15,843 bases of DNA from the NCBI GenBank assembly GCA_024277475.1, contig JAJRVC010000241.1, positions 1-15,843 on the forward strand. The letters are read 5' to 3'. Below the pieces are notes generated by a model, which was given only the letters and a program-made list of their open reading frames with translations, was not told where the DNA came from and made no database searches. Source of the DNA: Deltaproteobacteria bacterium. GTDB taxonomy: Bacteria > Desulfobacterota > Desulfobacteria > Desulfobacterales > JAFDCJ01. Positions 8,408 to 13,818 of this stretch are shown here, piece by piece; the first letter of the stretch is position 1; each line of letters opens with the position of its first letter. Position numbers and translations under genes: made by a program.

Positions 8408-8658
8408 TTCATCCCTCTTTTGGCTCGCCTGACTCGAATAATGGCTTCCATTTCCTCTATTGATACAGGTTTTTTGGGTTTTCTATGCTTAAGCATCCCG
8501 AAGAGTGAGGTCGCTGAGTTTTGTTTAGTCGTAATTAATACCTGACCATCTTTTAGAGGTATAAACGCAATTTTATCGAAGGTTCTAACATTGAGAAAGT
8601 CTCTAATTTTTTTAGGTATTGTAACTTGGCCTTTGGAAGAAATTGTACTGATATCCAT
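8404..8658 (-). CDS. vapB: AbrB/SpoVT-domain antitoxin, VapB type
   Basis: Starting at the ATG at 8658 gives 84 residues opening MDISTISSKGQVTIPKKIR, the classic swapped-hairpin AbrB/MazE DNA-binding fold. A basic tail (HRKPKKP, RVRRAKRGMK) would contact the toxin. AAAGGGA lies at good spacing before this ATG. An in-frame ATG at 8679 would add MQIKGNE but has a poorer ribosome site and would contain this site in its coding sequence. The gene is directly upstream of and overlaps vapC, and is expected to neutralise the toxin and repress the operon. Confidence 0.88.
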   Translation of the reverse strand: MDISTISSKGQVTIPKKIRDFLNVRTFDKIAFIPLKDGQVLITTKQNSATSLFGMLKHRKPKKPVSIEEMEAIIRVRRAKRGMK

Positions 8659-8732
8659 TTCATTTCCCTTTATTTGCATTCACCGCAACATCCCGCTCCA
8701 CAACGTGCAGGATGTGTCATTTTCAACTTAAC

Positions 8733-8768
8733 AGATATTATCCTTACCATATGGTAAGGATAATATCT
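8733..8768. promoter_or_regulatory. 36-bp perfect palindrome, probable vapBC operator
   Basis: The half-site AGATATTATCCTTACCAT is followed at once by its exact reverse complement, with no spacer. It lies 75 nt upstream of the vapB start and 12 nt past the stop of the M20 hydrolase gene. AbrB-type antitoxins bind palindromes near their promoters, so an autoregulatory operator is the likeliest role. A TTATCC-17 nt-TAATAT promoter-like pair lies within the palindrome and therefore reads on both strands. A cruciform or terminator hairpin is possible, but no U-run follows. Confidence 0.65.
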
Positions 8769-8780
8769 ATTGCAATTTTG

Positions 8781-10028
8781 TCAATTAGATTTCTCATTAG
8801 CTGATTGCAAAATTGCGTGCAACAGCACATTTGCACCGGCTTCGCAATCTTCCCAGCGGCTTTTTTCTACCTCGACATGACTGCGGCCGCCGATGCTGGG
8901 AATAAAAACCATCGCGGTTGGGCAAATCTGGTTCATATAGCTGGCATCATGCCCCGCCCCGCTGACCATGTGGAGACTGGAATATCCCAGGGCCTCGGCG
9001 GCACTCAGAACCAGCCGTACCCTTTTTTCATCAAAAGGGGAGTGCTCCACCCGCCAGGTTTCTTCGATTTTAATCGGACAACCCCTGCGGGCTGCGACGT
9101 CCTCAAAGTCCTTGCGAACCAGGTCCCACGCCTTTATTGCATGGTCATCATCCCAGGAACGAATGTCCACGGTAAAATGAACTTTATCCGGGATAATGTT
9201 TCTGGAATTCGGGTAATTTTGAATTTCACCGACAGTGGCCACCATGTTGCCGCCCATGCGATTCGGGAGTTCATTGACTTTTAAAATCATTTCGGCAGCC
9301 GCACACAGGGCGTCGTGCCGGCCTTCCATGGGGGTGGGGCCAACCTGGTTGGCTTCTCCTTCCAGGTAAATGTCGTACCAGTGCAGACACAGGATACCCT
9401 TGGGTGCGCCGATGGTCTTTGACTCTCGCTCCAGGATCGGTCCCTGTTCGATGTGATATTCGTAATAGCAGTGAACCGGTCGCTTTTTACAGGGCACCGG
9501 CCCCTTATATCCGATGCGGATCAGTTCGTCTTCAAATCGGTTTCCATTAATATCGGTACGATCGTAAACCCAGTCTCTATCCAGCGCTTCCGCCCACACA
9601 CCGGATGCTACCATGGCAGGAGCGAAACGCGAGCCCTCTTCATTGGTCCAGTCCACGATGACAACGGGTCGCTCGGTTTCGATATTATTTTCATTAAGCG
9701 TGCGCAAAACTTCCAGGGGCCCCATGACCCCTAAGATGCCGTCAAAGCGTCCGCCCTTGGGCTGAGAATCGATATGAGATCCGCTCATCACCGGCGGCAG
9801 GTCGTTGTTTTTTCCCGGGCGTTGACCGAAGATATTTCCCATTTCATCAATGGTGACTTCAAGGTTCAACTCCTTTAACCAGCGGACGAAAAGATCCCGG
9901 GCCTGTTTGTCTTCGTCCGTCAGGGTCAACCGTTGAACACCGCCGCCCGGTGTCGCGCCGATTTTCGCCATTTCCTCCAATGTGTTTTGCAGTCGTTTGC
10001 CGTTTATTCTCAGGTCTTTAAGATTCAT
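8781..10028 (-). CDS. M20-family Zn-dependent hydrolase: N-carbamoyl-L-amino acid / ureido acid amidohydrolase
   Basis: This 415-residue protein matches the HyuC/AllC/beta-alanine synthase family in length and motifs. Metal ligands are visible: H85 (GSHIDSQPKGGRFDG), D96, E130/E131 (DWTNEEGSRF), H192 (EYHIEQGP) and H384 (RSHVEVE). N277 and R290 fit substrate-carboxylate binding. The position usually held by the catalytic/transition-state His of the dimerisation domain (HAGxTPM) is Q228 here (ANQVGPTPM). The start at 10028 is set by AGGAGG 8 nt upstream, and the longer frame from 10109 has no ribosome site. It would remove the carbamoyl group from N-carbamoyl-amino or beta-amino acids, or act on allantoate-like ureides. 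It duplicates the step assigned to the unrelated nitrilase at 2720-3592. It lies head-to-tail upstream of vapBC. Confidence 0.9.
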   Translation of the reverse strand: MNLKDLRINGKRLQNTLEEMAKIGATPGGGVQRLTLTDEDKQARDLFVRWLKELNLEVTIDEMGNIFGQRPGKNNDLPPVMSGSHIDSQPKGGRFDGILGVMGPLEVLRTLNENNIETERPVVIVDWTNEEGSRFAPAMVASGVWAEALDRDWVYDRTDINGNRFEDELIRIGYKGPVPCKKRPVHCYYEYHIEQGPILERESKTIGAPKGILCLHWYDIYLEGEANQVGPTPMEGRHDALCAAAEMILKVNELPNRMGGNMVATVGEIQNYPNSRNIIPDKVHFTVDIRSWDDDHAIKAWDLVRKDFEDVAARRGCPIKIEETWRVEHSPFDEKRVRLVLSAAEALGYSSLHMVSGAGHDASYMNQICPTAMVFIPSIGGRSHVEVEKSRWEDCEAGANVLLHAILQSANEKSN

Positions 10029-10472
10029 AAGCCTGCCTCCTGATGATTGATTTTTTTTAATTAAGGCGTTCATGGGCTCAAAGGTTCCATTCTCGTCCCT
10101 GGACCGCATTTGGGATGTGTATTTACCAGAAAAGTGTCAGCTTCGCCAGGCCTAATCCAAAATAAGGACTTCTTTGTCCTTAATCTCTGAACCCAGAACG
10201 TTGAACCCCCTGGCCCAGACCTGAATTTACGTTGCTCAATTATTCAGATCCATATTTGGTAACCTGATACATGCCGTAATATGATCTTATAAGTCGCACT
10301 CTCCGAGGCGTAGGCTGGAAGCGTAAGCTACGAGCCGGAGGCCAGGGCGGGCTGAACTCGTGAACGGTTACTTCAATTAACACCCAAAAATATAGTTCTT
10401 ATACTCTGGTTAGATTCACGGATCAATTTTGATATGGCCGCAAAAAGGCACAAAAAACACAAAAATAAAATC
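10029..10472. other. Repeat-bearing intergenic region, no gene seen
   Basis: This 444-bp gap between the M20 hydrolase and the RNA methyltransferase contains GAACC words (TCTGAACCC and TTGAACCCC around 10186-10208), a small TAAGGAC/GTCCTTA hairpin (10163-10182), repeat A1 and most of repeat B1. I found no convincing coding frame and no clear promoter for the M20 gene. Confidence 0.5.
10301..10343. repeat. Imperfect palindromic repeat A1
   Basis: The outer arms CTCCG and CGGAG enclose GTAG...CTAC inner arms, ending in GAGCCGGAGGCC. A related copy (A2) lies at 11824-11860 with the same arms and a shorter loop. It could form a stem-loop on either strand. Confidence 0.6.
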
Positions 10473-10475
10473 TCA
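10429..10475. repeat. Direct repeat B1, overlapping the methyltransferase stop codon
   Basis: This A-rich 47-bp block starts TTGATATGGCC and ends with AAAAATAAAAT-CTCA. It is nearly identical to B2 at 11684-11729 in the same orientation, with a few substitutions and one indel. Its right end includes the stop codon of the methyltransferase gene (10473-10475). Confidence 0.75.
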
Positions 10476-11660
10476 CCGTATGCTCCCCACCATCAACTTT
10501 AATATCAGGCCGCCATGAAAAAGAGGCTGTGTTTTCAGTTGGAAGGGAACTTTTTTTTCTATCAGCTTGCTTGGTGCTATCAAAATCAGTTTCCAGCCCA
10601 TATATTCCTGCTTTAGTCGCGCACAAATCGACAGAAAAAATTGCTCGCTTTCTTCGATGTTTCCCATACGTCGTCCATAGGGCGGATTAATCGCGATCAA
10701 TCCGGTCTGATCCGTCAGCTCACGCGGGGAAAAATAAAAAAAATCCTTCTGAGCAACGGTTACAGCATCCAATAGATGGTGCTGTAGCAGGCATTTTTTA
10801 AGACGCCTGCCGGCGGATGGATCTTTATCCGAGGCAAAGATCAACGGGGTCGCCGGACGGGTAAAATGCGTTTCACACTGGCGTTTCAGGTATTCCCATT
10901 GCGTCCGGCGAAAAGAGGGCCATCCCATAAAGGCAAACTCCCGGAGCCATCCTGCTGGAATGGCTTTTGCCATCAGTGCTGCTTCCAAAGAAAATGTACC
11001 GGTGCCACACATCGGATCTACCAGGGGTTCGGAACCGGTGTAGCCGGCCAGCATCAGTGCAGCGGCAGCAGCCGTTTCACGGAGGGGCGCGGTGCCGGCG
11101 TGTTTTTTAATACCACGCTTGTAGAGATTTTCACCACTACTGTCAATTGAAACGGTGAAGCGATCATCGACCCCGCGTACATAGATATTTTGTGGTGAGA
11201 ATGGTAATTTTTCAGCCGGAGCTATAAATTCAATATTTTTTTTCCGGGCGGCGATGGCTTTTAAAACACGCTCTGATATCGCTTCGGTGTGGTAGAGTTT
11301 GCAATGTCGGGTGGTGACATGCATCTGCGGCACCTGGTCGACTCTCAAAAACAGTTCCCAGGTTATCTCTGAGAGTTTTTTCTGAAGCTGGCTGAAGCTG
11401 GTTGCGTTAACGGTTTCAATTCGCATCAAAATGCGGTTGGCGGTGCGTAAATTCAAGTTGGCAAGATAACATTCCTGCAACCGCCCTTTAAACACAACGC
11501 CTCCGGTGACCAAAGATGCCTCTGAATGGTCCGGGACTGAAGCGCGTAATTCGTTTAAACAGAGCTTTTCGAAGCCTGGCGCGGTTACCGCAAAATACTC
11601 ACGTCTCCGGCCGATCACATGGCGTTTAATTCGTTTTGTTAAAGGGGATTCAGAGGGCAT
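10473..11660 (-). CDS. THUMP-domain class I RNA methyltransferase (RlmL N-terminal / YpsC-like)
   Basis: This 395-residue protein has an N-terminal ferredoxin-like/THUMP half (YFAVTAPGFEKLCLNELRA from residue 22, GGVVFKG near 53) and a C-terminal Rossmann methyltransferase. The SAM motif is DPMCGTGTFSLEA (215-227) and the catalytic motif is INPPYGRRMG (324-333). The linker YKRGIKKHAGTAPLRETAAAAAL is characteristic of 23S rRNA guanine-N2 methyltransferases related to the first half of E. coli RlmL. The RlmK-type second half is absent, as in many stand-alone bacterial homologues often mislabelled as N6-adenine DNA methylases. The ATG at 11660 lacks a clear Shine-Dalgarno sequence. The gene stands alone, and its terminus merges with repeat B1. 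It is a housekeeping gene without an obvious tie to its neighbours. Confidence 0.87.
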   Translation of the reverse strand: MPSESPLTKRIKRHVIGRRREYFAVTAPGFEKLCLNELRASVPDHSEASLVTGGVVFKGRLQECYLANLNLRTANRILMRIETVNATSFSQLQKKLSEITWELFLRVDQVPQMHVTTRHCKLYHTEAISERVLKAIAARKKNIEFIAPAEKLPFSPQNIYVRGVDDRFTVSIDSSGENLYKRGIKKHAGTAPLRETAAAAALMLAGYTGSEPLVDPMCGTGTFSLEAALMAKAIPAGWLREFAFMGWPSFRRTQWEYLKRQCETHFTRPATPLIFASDKDPSAGRRLKKCLLQHHLLDAVTVAQKDFFYFSPRELTDQTGLIAINPPYGRRMGNIEESEQFFLSICARLKQEYMGWKLILIAPSKLIEKKVPFQLKTQPLFHGGLILKLMVGSIR

Positions 11661-11683
11661 TTAAAAAAATTGACATTTGATAT

Positions 11684-11729
11684 TTGATATGGCCCAAAAA
11701 GGCTCAAAAAACACAAAAATAAAATTTCA
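11684..11729. repeat. Direct repeat B2
   Basis: This is the second copy of the block at 10429-10475: TTGATATGGCC, an A-rich core with CACAAAAATAAAAT, ending TTTCA. It lies 23 bp upstream of the methyltransferase start, so the two B copies bracket that gene as direct repeats. Confidence 0.75.
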
Positions 11730-11823
11730 GGGCTTGTAATTTCAATGTGTTACAATGAACACAGATCGAAATTCTGACTTTTTACGAAACCATCATATTT
11801 GGATATTATAATTTTTTATTTCT

Positions 11824-11860
11824 CTCCGAGCCGTAGGTCCGAATCTACGAGCCGGAGGCC
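11824..11860. repeat. Imperfect palindromic repeat A2
   Basis: CTCCGAGCCGTAG...CTACGAGCCGGAGGCC has the same outer arms as A1 (10301-10343) but a shorter loop. It follows B2, which gives the mirror-like order A-B-gene-B-A around the methyltransferase gene. Confidence 0.6.
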
Positions 11861-12006
11861 GGTCTATCCGGCTTAGGTTTCCAGATTTTAAATGATCGCC
11901 GCAAGACCTGTCAAATAACCGGGTCCGTAAAGACCAACGATCGATGTATACCATAGACGATACCGAATGTCTGAAATTATTTAAAAAAAGGCGGATCTTC
12001 GATTTA

Positions 12007-12241
12007 GGGGTCAAATCTCCGTTTGACCTTTAAGAATGTTGCTTTCAATACATCCAAGGCGGTATTTAAATTTTCTATCCTTAAATTGCTGATAATCCGC
12101 TTTATCCACAAAAAGGTCTTCTCCCCTTCGGGCACGGTTCATCACATGGTGCCAAGCATTCGGATAGTCTATTCTCAGCGGACGTGACATGGCTCAAACA
12201 TAATAGAGCTGATAAGAAAGGTTAATCGTAGATTTGACCCC
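12007..12241. mobile_element. RAYT-derived miniature element with 12-bp terminal inverted repeats
   Basis: The left end GGGGTCAAATCT (12007-12018) is matched exactly by its reverse complement AGATTTGACCCC (12230-12241). The 235 bp between them enclose a truncated Y1/REP-associated transposase frame. An inner hairpin GGTCAAA...TTTGACC (12009-12028, 6-nt loop) lies at the left end. Extra TTTGACCCCCA copies follow at 12245-12255 and 12269-12279. This looks like a deleted, probably non-autonomous derivative. Whether it can still move is unknown. Confidence 0.65.
12011..12190 (-). pseudogene. Truncated REP-associated tyrosine (Y1/IS200-like) transposase
   Basis: From the ATG at 12190 the minus strand encodes 59 residues beginning MSRPLRIDYPNAWHHVMNR, then RRGEDLFVDKADYQQF. 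This is the unmistakable N-terminus of RAYT transposases, with the HHV-containing motif that normally leads to the HUH site. Similarity stops at about residue 37, and the frame ends at a TGA within the GGGGTCAAA hairpin. Intact family members are several times longer, so the HUH core, the catalytic tyrosine and the C-terminus are missing. An internal deletion joining the start to the element end is the simplest explanation. Confidence 0.82.
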
Positions 12242-12244
12242 CAT

Positions 12245-12620
12245 TTTGACCCCCATTTTTGCAATTATTTTGACCCCCAATTATAATGAAAAAACGTTTG
12301 AAAATTGACCTGAGACTTTACACTATTTTACAAATTTTAAGTATATCTCTTTTTGAGAAAAAGCCCATTTATCAGGTGTTGACAGAAAGTAGTTACAAAA
12401 AAAATGACTAGTGGACCTATCTAATTGAAATTATTCGAATGTTAACCGGACACTTCTGATACAAACCGTTTAAGGACAAACGGTAGCTACGCTACTTTAG
12501 AGCCAAATCGGGGTAAAAAACGGGAACATCAATTCTTCGTTAATTGATTGAAATAATTTATATTCAAAAAATTCCTATGGGGATTTTACCCTAAAAGTTT
12601 AATTTCACCCAAAATTGTTC
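12245..12620. other. AT-rich intergenic region upstream of the TRAP operon
   Basis: No gene is seen. It holds two TTTGACCCCCA repeats at its left end, a 7-bp hairpin ACCGTTT/AAACGGT (12465-12484, 6-nt loop), and a GTAGC...GCTAC mini-palindrome (12483-12495). Confidence 0.5.
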
Positions 12621-12649
12621 TTGACATAAATATCAGGCTTTCATAATAT
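12621..12649 (+). promoter_or_regulatory. Sigma70-type promoter of the TRAP operon
   Basis: A perfect TTGACA (12621-12626), a 17-nt spacer and TAATAT (12644-12649) stand about 65 nt before the binding-protein ATG. This is the best promoter match in the window. Confidence 0.6.
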
Positions 12650-12654
12650 CATAA

Positions 12655-12663
12655 TGTCTGACA
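12655..12663. promoter_or_regulatory. TGTCTGACA mini-palindrome at the predicted TRAP start site
   Basis: TGTC-T-GACA lies just downstream of the -10 box, where a repressor would block initiation. It fits the loose tGT-N3-ACa pattern of FadR-subfamily GntR regulators, but it is short and could be chance. No regulator gene is in the window. Confidence 0.3.
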
Positions 12664-12713
12664 GATTAATTGTTAATGAATAGAATAATCACTAAAACAA
12701 AAAGGAGGGTATC

Positions 12714-13718
12714 ATGACTAAAAAATTATTTTTGAAACAAAAGTTAGTTAGGCTATTAATCTTTGCTGGGTTAATATTCTCTTTCTGTTCGAGTTCTTCA
12801 GTTGCATCGGATAAAACAATTCGTATCGGATCTGCCTCCGTTGGAAGTTCCGGTTACATTCATTTCGAGGCCTGTTCTTTTTTGGTAAACAAATATGCCG
12901 AAGGGATAAAAGCATCTTCTCTAGCAACCGGTGGAAGCGGTGAAAACGTTATTTTGCTGGATCAGAATAAAATTGACATTGCAAGCGCTGGAACCTTGGA
13001 CGTCGAAGCGGCTTGGACAAATGATAAAAAATTCGGAAAAAAGATTCCAGTTTGGCAGGTCTTTTCTTGGACCGTGTGGGCTATTCCCATGGTAACGTTA
13101 GCCGATTCAGACATTAACACTTACAGGGATTTAAAAGGAAAGTCAGTCAACATGGTCAAAAAAGGTTCGGGCGCCGAATATGTGTACAAGCTGATTTTCG
13201 AGGAATATGGAATAATAGAAGATCTTAAAAAAAACTATCTTTCCTGGAGGGAGGGAATTGATGCCTTAGTTGATGGGCAGGTAAAAGCCACCCCAGGCAA
13301 TTACCCCGGCTTCAAACCCAATCCTAATATGATCAATTTGGCCTCTCGCAAGCCATACAAGGCTTTAGAAATAGACATAAATGTTTTAAAACGGGTGAAC
13401 AAGCGCAACCGTGGTATCCTGGTGACCACGCTTCCCAAAGAAGCCTACAAGGGATTTCAAAAGGATGTTATTGCGCCAGGTGTTGTCGGTGTTGCCCTTT
13501 CTACGGCGGCTGTCGATGATGAGCTTGTTTACCAATTCTGCAAGGCAGTGCTAGAGCATACTGATGAGTTGCACAAAATTAGCAAAGTTTCTGAAGCTAC
13601 TACACTGCAAAATGCTACCAAGTGGTTATTGCCTGAATATCCTGTTCACCCTGGTGCAGTGCGTTTTTATAAAGAAAAAGGGGTTTGGAGGGAAGACTTA
13701 AAAGTTGGAAATCGCTAA
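12714..13718 (+). CDS. TRAP transporter solute-binding protein, TAXI family
   Basis: This 334-residue periplasmic protein has an N-terminal signal peptide: Lys-rich start, hydrophobic run LLIFAGLIFSF, and probable cleavage after SSSVAS near residue 32. The mature protein opens TIRIGSASVGSSGYIHFEAC, the usual TAXI beginning, with TGGSGENV near 78, DLKGKSVNMVKKGSGAEY near 143-160 and the family ending YPVHPGAVRFYKEKGVW. It would bind an organic anion or amino acid in the periplasm and deliver it to the fused permease 100 bp downstream. An AAGGAGGG ribosome site directly precedes the ATG. Base composition is more AT-rich than the pyrimidine cluster, suggesting a separate history. The ligand cannot be predicted. 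TAXI proteins with known ligands bind compounds such as glutamate or 2-oxoglutarate. Confidence 0.92.
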   Translation: MTKKLFLKQKLVRLLIFAGLIFSFCSSSSVASDKTIRIGSASVGSSGYIHFEACSFLVNKYAEGIKASSLATGGSGENVILLDQNKIDIASAGTLDVEAAWTNDKKFGKKIPVWQVFSWTVWAIPMVTLADSDINTYRDLKGKSVNMVKKGSGAEYVYKLIFEEYGIIEDLKKNYLSWREGIDALVDGQVKATPGNYPGFKPNPNMINLASRKPYKALEIDINVLKRVNKRNRGILVTTLPKEAYKGFQKDVIAPGVVGVALSTAAVDDELVYQFCKAVLEHTDELHKISKVSEATTLQNATKWLLPEYPVHPGAVRFYKEKGVWREDLKVGNR

Positions 13719-13818
13719 TTCGAAACCAGGTAATTGCCGCCCTCAACCGCTGGGCAGATTCATGTTTTGATGGATTAAGTCCTTTTAAAATTGGTTAAAT
13801 AATCGGAGATAAAATTCC

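Larger units (their letters stand above)
11661..12006. other. Noncoding spacer with repeats B2 and A2
   Basis: Apart from the two repeats, this stretch shows no supported gene. A minus-strand frame at 11793-12014 runs through the palindromic repeat A2 and is low-complexity and Arg-rich there, so it is not called. Confidence 0.5.

Noticed and set aside
10163..10182. TAAGGAC/GTCCTTA hairpin as a terminator
   Set aside because: The stem is only 7 bp, with no U-run, and it does not follow the end of a gene on either strand.
10423..10626. 67-codon minus-strand frame at the 3' end of the methyltransferase
   Set aside because: It overlaps the methyltransferase C-terminus in another frame and ends in repeat B1.
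11793..12014. 73-codon minus-strand open frame between the methyltransferase and the RAYT remnant
   Set aside because: It passes through palindromic repeat A2 and the edge of the mobile element, has no good ribosome site and shows no protein-like conservation pattern.
12233..12279. Three TTTGACCCCCA copies as a CRISPR or iteron array
   Set aside because: Only three 11-bp copies with unequal short spacing. They match the end sequence of the adjacent RAYT remnant, which explains them better.
12440..12500. CCGGACAC-containing segment with small hairpins as an insertion-sequence end
   Set aside because: It is faintly reminiscent of transposon termini, but no partner end, target duplication or transposase could be found.
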